DNA of 64,000 nucleotides from CAVPCZ01 sp963779225 (GTDB taxonomy: Bacteria; Bacteroidota; Ignavibacteria; UBA10030; UBA6906). The position numbers and the translations under genes were made by a program. Location of the stretch: NCBI GenBank assembly GCA_963779225.1, contig CAVZWW010000003.1, positions 186,001 through 250,000 on the forward strand. Reading direction: 5' to 3'. Below are positions 18,922-26,252 of the stretch, piece after piece (the first letter of the stretch is position 1; each line of letters opens with the position of its first letter). A model generated the notes under the pieces. That model worked only from the letters and a program-made list of their open reading frames with translations. It was not told the origin of the DNA and searched no databases.

Positions 18922-21749
18922 AAGCATGCAGACGGGTTCTTTGCGTACTGGGCGTTCTCCTGGTTGCGCTCCAGCTTGTGGTCGGTCAGACTGGTTCCAG
19001 AAAAGGGACAGGACAACATTTCCTGTCGAAGACGGCTGTGGTTCTTGCAGATCCCCTTCCGGGAGGGACGTACACGGTGGGCATGGGTGGATATTTCCCC
19101 ACCATTGATTCGGCGTTCAGGCGCTTGAGCGGCGGCGGAATTCTGGGCGCCGTCACGCTATCGCTCACCGACACGCTTTACGTCGCCGCGGCGGCAGATA
19201 GCGGATCGTTCACACTCATCGGTCCCATCGCAGGCGCAGGGCCTGCCAGTCGCATCACCATCCGCCCGGCCAACAATGTCGCCATCACAATCAGAGGCGA
19301 TGGCCAGGCGGTGCTGATGTTCCAGAATGTAAGCTATACAACTGTCGATGGCATCAGTCCGGAAGGGCCAACACGACTAAGAGTTCAGGCTCTCCTCAAC
19401 ACAGCGCACAGATGGAACGATGCTATCGATTTCATCGGAAACTGCGACTTTGTTCAGATTATCAACCTGCAGGCACAGTCGGACAATCTCATTCGAGAGT
19501 CGGATGCGATCGGCGTGTATGCAGCAGACGGCAACGGTGCCCCGGACAGTTGTCTGGTCTCCGGGGTGAAGGTCAGGGCTGGACTCTATGGGATCTACGT
19601 GGGTTCGTCAGTTTCCGGTAGTCTCCGTCCACAGGGAACAATCATTCGCAATAACCATGTAGGCTCACCGACCGATAGTCTCATCGCCTGGGGAATTCAG
19701 ACGGTAGAGGCGGACGGTTCGATCATTGAGGGCAATCATGTGGAGAATATGCGGATGACAAACGCCACGACAGCGAGAAACCATCAATTTGGTATCAACG
19801 CCTATGGCAGCAGGAATGTCATCATTCGCAACAATGTTGTTCACAACCTTTCTGCAAAGGACAACAACACAGCCGTGGAAGGAATCCTCGCATCGGGCGA
19901 TCCCGGTTATCTCGGCCAGAACGTCAGGATCTATAACAATATGGTGTACGACATATTCAACCGCGCACCAATAGGGAACACGTCCGGACTCTCCGGCATT
20001 CGCACCTGGCAGAATATTTCACCGTCGATTTCTTTCAATACCGTCTATCTTGCGTCGACAGAAGACATCGCACCGGGCCTGGGTTCGGCTGCGGTATGGT
20101 GTGACGTCACTCTGGAGTTCCCGGTCGTGCAAAACAACATTCTTGTAAATGTCCGGGCCCCGCAGGGAGAGGGACCCGCCGCATTGCGGATTGATGCAGC
20201 TGTTTGGGGTTCGGATAATAACGACCTGTATGTCAATTCAGCACCCGGTGCCAACATCGGACGGAATGGCTCGAGTGTGTATCACACGCTGGCCGATTGG
20301 AAGATACGCGGAAGTGACTCCAACAGTGTGAGTGTCTTGCCGGTGTTTCGTGCTCCTCACCTGCATATTGACAGTATGCATACCACAACAGAGTACCTCA
20401 TCAACAAAGGAACCCCCGTCGCCGGCATCGTGTATGATTTCGACGGACAACTTCGGGATGTTTCGACGCCCGACATCGGTGCGGACGAAATCGTCGAGGT
20501 CAAATCGCCGGGAGGAATCATTTGGAAGAAAGATCCACGAAATCCAGTTCTCTCTGGCGGAGGTGGAACTGGCTACAGCCTTGCGATGAACCCTTACGTC
20601 ATCTACAACGCAGACTCCGCCCGCTTCGAAATGTGGTTTAATCGCGCGGCGTCGAGCAGTGCCCTTCGTCCGTGGCTTGTCGGGTACGCCACATCTCCCG
20701 ATGGCAGCACCTGGACCCAGCGACCATCCGCAGTGTTATCCCCCACCCCGGGTGCGTGGGACGCAAATACAACCGAAGTGCCGATGGTCATTCGTGAAAA
20801 CGGAACCTACAAGATGTGGTACTCTAGCTACCTGAACTCCACTTCCCCGGGTTACATCGGATACGCAACATCCCCTGATGGAATCAACTGGACAAAGCAT
20901 GCCGGCAATCCAATCTTCGGTCCCGGAACCGCCCTGTGGGAAGCCGGAGGACCGTTTGCCTGCAGCGTGATGCCGGTCCCCGGGGGATACAAGATCTGGT
21001 ACGACGCATACGACGCATCGGCGAATACTTCGAGAATCGGCTATGCAACCTCTGTGGATGGAATCGTGTGGCAACGGGATACGTTGCACAATCCCATCCT
21101 GACTCCGGGAGTAGCGGGAGCATGGGACGACAACAATGCCGGGATTCCGAGAGTCCTGAAGATAAGAATCGCCAATTCCAGTGACGTGTACTTCATGTGG
21201 TATACCGGATCCAGGAGCGACGGTCGAACTAAGTCGGGTCTTGTATTATCTCCGGATGGAATTACCGGATGGTCAAAATCGCCTCACAATCCGGTGTTAG
21301 GTCCCGATCCGGGAGCGTGGGACGGGACTGACGCGGGGATCGGTTCTGTCATGCTCTACAAAGACACGCTCCATGCGTGGTATGACGGCGGCACAAGGCC
21401 CTCTAGCACGAATCTATGGCACATCGGACATGCAACATCCCGTACTCCTGTCACGGACGTCTTTGAGATACCGCAGGAAGTCCCGGCCGCCTTCTCGTTG
21501 GAGCAGAATTTTCCGAATCCGTTCAACCCGACAACCGCAATCGTCTACTCGCTCCTGACAAAGAGCAGGACGGATCTGCGGGTCTACGACCTCCTTGGAC
21601 GCGAGGTAGCCGTATTGGTAAACGAGGAGAAAATGCCGGGCAGTTATAAGGTAGAATGGCAGGCGAAGGGAATGGCATCGGGAATCTACTTCTACCAGCT
21701 GCGGACGGATGAACAGGTGATGACGAAGAAAATGATTCTGCTGCGGTGA
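18918..21749 (+). CDS. secreted beta-helix/propeller fusion protein with T9SS domain
   Basis: The protein has 943 residues. Residues 1-23 are a signal peptide ending VVG. About 40-525 form a parallel beta-helix region with rungs such as IIRNNHVGS, IIEGNHVENM and VIIRNNVVHNL. About 533-845 are a five-bladed propeller of the KMWY / IGYATSPDGINWTK type, clearly paralogous to the protein at 7966..9264. About 858-943 are a T9SS domain (NFPNPFNPTTA, GIYFYQLRTDE). The start overlaps the receiver stop as ATGA, so the two are translationally coupled. The combination suggests a cell-surface or released polysaccharide-binding or degrading protein. No catalytic residues can be assigned with confidence. 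Confidence 0.9.
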   Translation: MKACRRVLCVLGVLLVALQLVVGQTGSRKGTGQHFLSKTAVVLADPLPGGTYTVGMGGYFPTIDSAFRRLSGGGILGAVTLSLTDTLYVAAAADSGSFTLIGPIAGAGPASRITIRPANNVAITIRGDGQAVLMFQNVSYTTVDGISPEGPTRLRVQALLNTAHRWNDAIDFIGNCDFVQIINLQAQSDNLIRESDAIGVYAADGNGAPDSCLVSGVKVRAGLYGIYVGSSVSGSLRPQGTIIRNNHVGSPTDSLIAWGIQTVEADGSIIEGNHVENMRMTNATTARNHQFGINAYGSRNVIIRNNVVHNLSAKDNNTAVEGILASGDPGYLGQNVRIYNNMVYDIFNRAPIGNTSGLSGIRTWQNISPSISFNTVYLASTEDIAPGLGSAAVWCDVTLEFPVVQNNILVNVRAPQGEGPAALRIDAAVWGSDNNDLYVNSAPGANIGRNGSSVYHTLADWKIRGSDSNSVSVLPVFRAPHLHIDSMHTTTEYLINKGTPVAGIVYDFDGQLRDVSTPDIGADEIVEVKSPGGIIWKKDPRNPVLSGGGGTGYSLAMNPYVIYNADSARFEMWFNRAASSSALRPWLVGYATSPDGSTWTQRPSAVLSPTPGAWDANTTEVPMVIRENGTYKMWYSSYLNSTSPGYIGYATSPDGINWTKHAGNPIFGPGTALWEAGGPFACSVMPVPGGYKIWYDAYDASANTSRIGYATSVDGIVWQRDTLHNPILTPGVAGAWDDNNAGIPRVLKIRIANSSDVYFMWYTGSRSDGRTKSGLVLSPDGITGWSKSPHNPVLGPDPGAWDGTDAGIGSVMLYKDTLHAWYDGGTRPSSTNLWHIGHATSRTPVTDVFEIPQEVPAAFSLEQNFPNPFNPTTAIVYSLLTKSRTDLRVYDLLGREVAVLVNEEKMPGSYKVEWQAKGMASGIYFYQLRTDEQVMTKKMILLR

Positions 21750-22121
21750 TCGAAGGGGGTACGGGACGGTTAACATGAGACGGTGGCTATTTCCGTACTT
21801 ACGAGGCCAAATGTACTGTACGGTCGTCCACCCGGGATTAACAGGAGGGATGGGCAAGGCTCTCAATGAAAATGCCGAACTGGATCGGCATCTGGGTACT
21901 CCGCGAGTCTGGGATGTCGACGCGGAGAGGCTACGGAGGATATGATCGGGCCACTATTTCGTCCTTTGGTCGTTGCTCTCGCCCTTTAGCTTTTCTGGGT
22001 GTTCCTTGAGGCCGACTAGCAGCCTTCGAAGAGGGAGTTTCGCGGTACCTGGCTGTTCACACTGGCAAATCTCGGATGGCCCTCGTCCATTGGACTTCCT
22101 ACACGGCCACAGAAAGATGAA
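21750..22121. other. intergenic region between two secreted-protein genes
   Basis: The stretch holds a possible 56-codon frame from the ATG at 21775 to a stop at 21945, with no recognisable domain and no good ribosome-binding site. I see no terminator hairpin or tRNA-like sequence. Confidence 0.4.
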
Positions 22122-23657
22122 ATGAAAGCTCATGCCTTGATTTTCTTGTGGTCTCTGGCAATAATGTCTCTTGCCAACAGCGTGGGAAAGGGACAGTCCG
22201 ATCAAACAGCCACTCTCGCTCTCGGCCCGCCTCCGCATCCCCTCTTTTCGGTCGACACCTTGATGGGCCCTTCGTTCCGAACGTTTTACATGAGGGTGAC
22301 AGAAGCACTGCCGCAGAACCGGGCGGCAATCGTCGATAGCTTCCTGAGTGCCAACCCTTCGTTGCCGTTCATCGAAGATACCGTGGCTCATTTCATCTAT
22401 CGTGGCCCTGCCTCCAGCGTCAATGTCCCTGGCGATATGAACGCCTGGACAAACACCGCGCATCCGATGTACCGGCTTCCGGGCACCGACCTCTGGTTTC
22501 GCGCCGGCGTATTCGAGCGTGACGCCTTTCTCCTTTATGCGTTTGTTTTGGACGGCAGGGACACCATCACACGGGACACTCGAAATCCGCACCTGCTCAT
22601 CGGGAAGAAAACCGTCCTTTCCATGCCCGAGTACGTTGAAGCGCCCGAAATCCGAAGCTATCCCGGAATTCCGCACGGAACATTACTGGATACCACCTAC
22701 CACAGTACCGTGCTCGTCAGCTCACACACGGCACACATTTATCTTCCACCCGGATATGATCCGCTCGGGACAACCAGGTACCCTGTGGCATTGTTTCATG
22801 ACGGCTCGGGCTGGATCACCTATTGCCGTGCTGAGAGCACAATGAACTACCTCATCCATCACAATCGCATTAAGCCGATGATCGGCGTTTTTGTCGATCC
22901 GGTCAATCGCGACGCCGAATACGTCGGCTGGCAGCGGGTGCAGTATTCGGCGTTTTTGGTCAATGACGTGATGGCATATGTCGATTCCCGGTTCAGGACG
23001 CTGACCGATCCCGCTTCCCGTGCCATACTCGGCTATTCTTTTGGCTCTGAATTTTCTCTCTGGATGGCATACAACTACTCCGGCACATTTGGAAATGTGG
23101 GCGCGTTTTCCGGGGCTGGGAATGATGGAATATCAATGTACGGCGGAACAAAGCAGCCTCTCAAACTCTACTGCGATGTCGGCACATATGAACATCCCAT
23201 TGCAGGCGGCATAGATTATCTCACAAGGGTGCGGCAATTCCATGACATTGTTCAGAACAAGGGGTACGAGAATCTTTACAGAGAGTGGCATGCCGGGCAC
23301 ACATGGGGAAGCTGGCGGTCGCACCTGGACAATGCACTCGAGTTTTTCTTTCCCGGAATGGCGCTAGGCATCAAAGAGACACAACAGACTCCTACAACTT
23401 TCGTTCTGCTGCAGAATTATCCTAACCCCTTCAATCCAAGTACGACCATCAAGTTTGAACTACCCAAATCGGCGGAACTCACGTTGAGTGTGTATGACAT
23501 GCTTGGTCGTGAGGTGGCGGTATTGCTGAATGAGAAGAGGGAGCCGGGATCTTACGATGTCATGTTCGACGGCAACAGACTTTCGAGCGGGGTGTACTTT
23601 TACCGCTTGAGAGCGGGGGACTTTCTGGAGACCAAGCGGTTCCTGTTGCTCCGCTAA
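22122..23657 (+). CDS. secreted esterase (Fes/esterase D type) with N-terminal E-set and T9SS domain
   Basis: The protein has 511 residues. The N-terminus is a signal peptide (ALIFLWSLAIMSLANS). About 65-165 resemble an early-set/CBM48-like domain, as in enterochelin and feruloyl esterases. About 185-420 are a PF00756 esterase: YLPPGYDP near the start, nucleophile Ser306 in LGYSFGSEF, and a candidate catalytic His in WHAGHTWGSW. About 430-511 are a T9SS domain (NYPNPFNPSTTIKFELP, GVYFYRLRAGDF). It is probably an ester hydrolase acting outside the cell, possibly on acylated polysaccharide. It is the last gene of block III. Its 3' end, terminator and the following tRNA fragment are duplicated at the end of block IV. 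Confidence 0.88.
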   Translation: MKAHALIFLWSLAIMSLANSVGKGQSDQTATLALGPPPHPLFSVDTLMGPSFRTFYMRVTEALPQNRAAIVDSFLSANPSLPFIEDTVAHFIYRGPASSVNVPGDMNAWTNTAHPMYRLPGTDLWFRAGVFERDAFLLYAFVLDGRDTITRDTRNPHLLIGKKTVLSMPEYVEAPEIRSYPGIPHGTLLDTTYHSTVLVSSHTAHIYLPPGYDPLGTTRYPVALFHDGSGWITYCRAESTMNYLIHHNRIKPMIGVFVDPVNRDAEYVGWQRVQYSAFLVNDVMAYVDSRFRTLTDPASRAILGYSFGSEFSLWMAYNYSGTFGNVGAFSGAGNDGISMYGGTKQPLKLYCDVGTYEHPIAGGIDYLTRVRQFHDIVQNKGYENLYREWHAGHTWGSWRSHLDNALEFFFPGMALGIKETQQTPTTFVLLQNYPNPFNPSTTIKFELPKSAELTLSVYDMLGREVAVLLNEKREPGSYDVMFDGNRLSSGVYFYRLRAGDFLETKRFLLLR

Positions 23658-23732
23658 AAGCCATAGATCAGAACCGGCAAAGTCGGAACTCGGTCTATCG
23701 CTCGCGACATCTGTGACGGGTATCAGCAAAGG

Positions 23733-23767
23733 AGAAAGCCCCAGCCGGGTTTTGGCTGGGGCTTTCT
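23733..23767 (+). terminator. intrinsic terminator after esterase gene
   Basis: A perfect 14-bp stem, AGAAAGCCCCAGCC pairing with GGCTGGGGCTTTCT, has a GGGTTTT loop and lies about 75 bases after the stop. The downstream run is only moderately T-rich. Confidence 0.8.
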
Positions 23768-23845
23768 GTTGAGTGACAAACACACCGGACTCATTGATCA
23801 TACAGGCCGTGTGCTGTCGGTTTTTCGAAACCTCAAAATGCTTTG

Positions 23846-23898
23846 ACAGCGAGATTCTGTATCTGCGACCTCCTGGCCCCGGGACAAGCGCATCCGTT
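23846..23898 (-). other. decayed tRNA-like 3' end
   Basis: It ends in GACCTCCTGGCCCCGGGACAAGC, which read on the minus strand gives an anticodon arm with a CGG-like loop (proline) and the stem CTTGT/CCAGG. The T arm is lost. The better-preserved counterpart is at 34190. Confidence 0.45.
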
Positions 23899-24095
23899 AT
23901 CCAAGAAAACAGTGGACAATCGACAGATTCTTGTCCACCAATTGCGTCATACCCCGCAATTCGCGTGCAGCCGGCGTGCAATCGGGCTTGAAAAACATAG
24001 CTCGCACTTTCCACGAATTGAGACGGGAGGTAATATTTTCCGTCACAAATCTGTCACACCTACTTCTCTCTCACGTCAAAAAGTGCCCAAAATCG

Positions 24096-24137
24096 TCGGG
24101 GCGACAGGATTTGAACCTGCGACTTCTTGGTCCCAAA
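24096..24137 (-). other. tRNA-Pro 3'-half fragment (att-like site C)
   Basis: This is the 3' half of a tRNA-Pro(TGG), with loop TTTGGGA and acceptor CGCCCCG kept. The T stem is GCAGG/CCTGT instead of CGGGG/CCCCG, so it derives from a different tRNA-Pro allele than sites A and B. Orientation is the same. Confidence 0.82.
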
Positions 24138-24250
24138 TAACTTTCAGGTACCTGTTCTGGCGAAAAAGGGGCGATTCTGAGCCAGGGAGAGTGCATACTG
24201 CGCATACTGTGCATGGGGGTGCTGAAAAACTAACACAAATCTGTCATACC
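24138..24250 (-). repeat. conserved segment adjoining tRNA fragment, copy 3
   Basis: CAGGTACCTG is at 24145..24154, followed by the GGGCGATTCTGA run, the GCATACTG repeat and ACAAATCTGTCATACC. The last motif also occurs on the other side of the fragment (about 24043), so it flanks site C. Confidence 0.75.
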
Positions 24251-24316
24251 AGTTCATGCATTCTTCTGGTGATTCGAGTCTTCCAATAGCTCGCCCCCGG
24301 CGTTGGTGTTTTCCTC

Positions 24317-24353
24317 TTGATTCCAAACATCTGCCAATGCATATTGTTGGCAG
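24317..24353 (+). promoter_or_regulatory. promoter with overlapping dyad, candidate AbiEi operator
   Basis: TTGATT (24317..24322), 17 bases, then CATATT (24340..24345). A perfect inverted repeat CTGCCAA-9-TTGGCAG (24331..24353) covers the -10 region. AbiEi antitoxins are known to repress their own promoters through inverted repeats, so this is the likely operator. Confidence 0.55.
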
Positions 24354-24362
24354 AACTAACGA

Positions 24363-24971
24363 ATGACCCCTATGAAACATGTCATTGCATATCTGAAATC
24401 GCGAGGCGGTTATGGAACCATGCGAGGCATGAAGGAGGCGTCCATACAAACGAGAGAAATCGCTCGATTGCTTGAAGATGGGGCAATCGAGAAGATCAAG
24501 CCGGGTCTCTACCGTCTCGCGACACATCCAAAGGAAGCGCCATTCCGTGCCACACTCGTCGATGTCTGCGAAGCTATGCCGAGAGGTGTCATCTGCCTCC
24601 TGTCGGCACTCGAGTACTACGAGCTCACCACGTTCAATCCATCAGAAGTCTATGTAGCCATTCCTCATGCCGACAAACCGCCGAAGATTGCCTATCCGCC
24701 GGTGAAAGCATTTTTCTTCCGTGCTCGGTTCTACACACCCGGCATTGTCAATGTTCGGACGAAACAAGGTAACCTTCGACTCTACAACGTGGAAAAGACG
24801 ATCTGCGATATGTTTCGGTATCGCAATAAACTGGGCGAGAATCTTGCCCTCGAAGGGCTTAGAACATACCTTGGCCGAAAGGGAGCCAATCTAAGTATTC
24901 TGCAAAAGTACGCTGAAATATGCCAGGTAAAGACGGTCATGATACCATATCTCAAGGCTATGGTGTCATGA
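24363..24971 (+). CDS. AbiEi-type antitoxin (type IV toxin-antitoxin)
   Basis: The protein has 202 residues. The N-terminal part (about 1-60) is a winged helix-turn-helix (MRGMKEASIQTREIARLL, KIKPGLYRL). The rest matches the AbiEi antitoxin C-terminal domain (VCEAMPRGVICLLSALEYYELT, VEKTICDMFRYRNKLG). AbiEi proteins repress their own operon and counteract the AbiEii nucleotidyltransferase without direct binding. The stop overlaps the toxin start as ATGA. The ATG at 24363 is chosen; a second ATG lies at 24372. It is the first gene of block IV, just inside att-like site C, where it could stabilise the block. Confidence 0.88.
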   Translation: MTPMKHVIAYLKSRGGYGTMRGMKEASIQTREIARLLEDGAIEKIKPGLYRLATHPKEAPFRATLVDVCEAMPRGVICLLSALEYYELTTFNPSEVYVAIPHADKPPKIAYPPVKAFFFRARFYTPGIVNVRTKQGNLRLYNVEKTICDMFRYRNKLGENLALEGLRTYLGRKGANLSILQKYAEICQVKTVMIPYLKAMVS

Positions 24972-25885
24972 CGGCCGAACACCCACCAATGTCTGCAAAG
25001 AGAAACACCGGCGCATCGATTCGCGCCTTGCTCCTCAATATCGCCCGCAAGCAGAGACGGGACTACAACGCACTCCTCATAGAGTTTGCACAGGAACGTT
25101 TTCTCTACCGACTCTCTATCTCCTCCTTTTCATCACATTTCGTCCTCAAGGGGGCGCTCCTGCTGCGTGCATATCCGTTGCCGTTCGCTCGTCCGACCAA
25201 AGACATTGACTTTCTAGGCCAGAGGATCAGCAATGAGATTCCCGAGATTACGGAGATCATGCGCGCCATACAAATGATACCGTGTGATGACGGCATCGTT
25301 TTCCTGCCAGAACGAACGACTGTCGTGAGGATCACCGAACAGGCCGAGTATGTTGGCGCGAGAGCAGGAGTGCATGCGAATCTTGCTGGGGCCAGAGTGA
25401 GAATCCAGATTGATATAGGCTTTGGCGATGTCATCACTCCCGGACCGGTCGAAATGGACTATCCGGTTCTTCTGAAATTCCCATTTCCGCGACTTCATGT
25501 CTATTCACTTGAATCCAGCATTGCTGAGAAGCTTCAGTCGCTTGCAAAGCTTGGCGCATTGACAAGTCGCATGAAAGACATCTATGACATTCTCTTCATT
25601 GCCGGTCAGAAGAGTTTTCAGCAGGATGCGCTGCATAGCGCCATCATTGCCACATTTTCGACCAGGGGAACTTCTCTCGACAGTATAGCCGGTATCCTGG
25701 GAGAAACATTTTCTGCCGATCGGCCGAAGCAGAAACAATGGTCTGCATTCCTCAAGCTCCAAGGCACCGGCCTTCAACCCGACTTTTCAAAAGCAATCAT
25801 GCAACTGCGGGAGTTCATAGAACCGGCGATCAACCCAATCAAACCAAATGCAGCATGGAATCCGGCAACGTGGAGATGGGCATAA
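24968..25885 (+). CDS. AbiEii nucleotidyltransferase toxin
   Basis: The protein has 305 residues from the ATG at 24968, which shares ATGA with the antitoxin stop; an ATG at 24989 is also possible. It belongs to PF08843 (nucleotidyl transferase AbiEii toxin), with FVLKGALLLRAY followed by RPTKDIDFLG, the G-x-DhD-type catalytic motif, and a later KLQSLAKLGALTSRMKDIYDI. Family members transfer nucleotides to target RNA, in studied cases tRNA acceptor stems, and stop growth. Both catalytic aspartates are present, so the toxin is probably active. Confidence 0.9.
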   Translation: MTAEHPPMSAKRNTGASIRALLLNIARKQRRDYNALLIEFAQERFLYRLSISSFSSHFVLKGALLLRAYPLPFARPTKDIDFLGQRISNEIPEITEIMRAIQMIPCDDGIVFLPERTTVVRITEQAEYVGARAGVHANLAGARVRIQIDIGFGDVITPGPVEMDYPVLLKFPFPRLHVYSLESSIAEKLQSLAKLGALTSRMKDIYDILFIAGQKSFQQDALHSAIIATFSTRGTSLDSIAGILGETFSADRPKQKQWSAFLKLQGTGLQPDFSKAIMQLREFIEPAINPIKPNAAWNPATWRWA

Positions 25886-25891
25886 CGGACT

Positions 25892-26160
25892 TTGACTGAC
25901 ATCATCCGACTCCGCCATATCCTTGAAGTGGCGGACAAGGCAAGAGAGTTCACGGCGTGAAGGCCCGCCAAGATCTTGCTCGGGACGAAAAGCTTGCCCT
26001 TGCGCTGGTGAGACTCATCGAAATCATCGGTGAGGCGGCAGCGACTGAGGACCGGCCTACTCAAAGAGACCGGAACGGACCAGGAAACGCCCTGGAAATA
26101 GAGCCCATCAGAGTCGTCCTCATCTCCCTATCCTTGACACTCTCGATCCCTTTCTCTATT
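25892..26160 (+). pseudogene. decayed hepT-like (DUF86) gene remnant
   Basis: Two frames together spell a HepT-like start: TDIIRLRHILEVADKAREF in one frame, then ARQDLARDEKLALALVRLIE and IIGEAAA in the next frame after a TGA. The later part (ETPWK in a third frame) is scrambled. HepT is the HEPN ribonuclease toxin of the MntA/HepT system; it needs an R-x4-6-H motif that is not readable here. The remnant lies just after the AbiE pair and shows that block IV carried a second toxin-antitoxin locus. Confidence 0.6.
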
Positions 26161-26252
26161 TTTCTGCCTGAATAACACCTCCACTCTTTCCGGCGTTTCG
26201 TCACCCTCAAGTTTCAGCAGGGGGGCACTTGGGCTTCCTTTCGACCTGTTCC

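Larger units (their letters stand above)
23590..24137. repeat. long direct repeat, copy 1 (T9SS gene end, terminator, tRNA fragment)
   Basis: About 550 bases here match 33920..34484 in order: the last codons of a T9SS gene, a terminator hairpin, a decayed tRNA-like copy, the run GATTCTTGTCCACCAATTGC, GTCACAAATCTGTCACACC and the tRNA-Pro 3' fragment. Blocks III and IV therefore end in the same way. Confidence 0.85.

Noticed and set aside
21775..21945. Possible 56-codon gene between the two secreted-protein genes of block III
   Set aside because: It has an ATG and stop but no ribosome-binding site, no recognisable domain and no conserved context, so it was left as intergenic.
23037..23039. Trypsin-like or lipase GxSxG requirement for the esterase at 22122
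   Set aside because: The nucleophile elbow reads GYSFGS, which still fits G-x-S-x-G, so the esterase call was kept and a loss-of-function reading dropped.
7499..24240. GCATACTG repeats considered as a CRISPR array
   Set aside because: Units are only eight bases, occur two per site and lack spacers of regular length; no cas genes are present.
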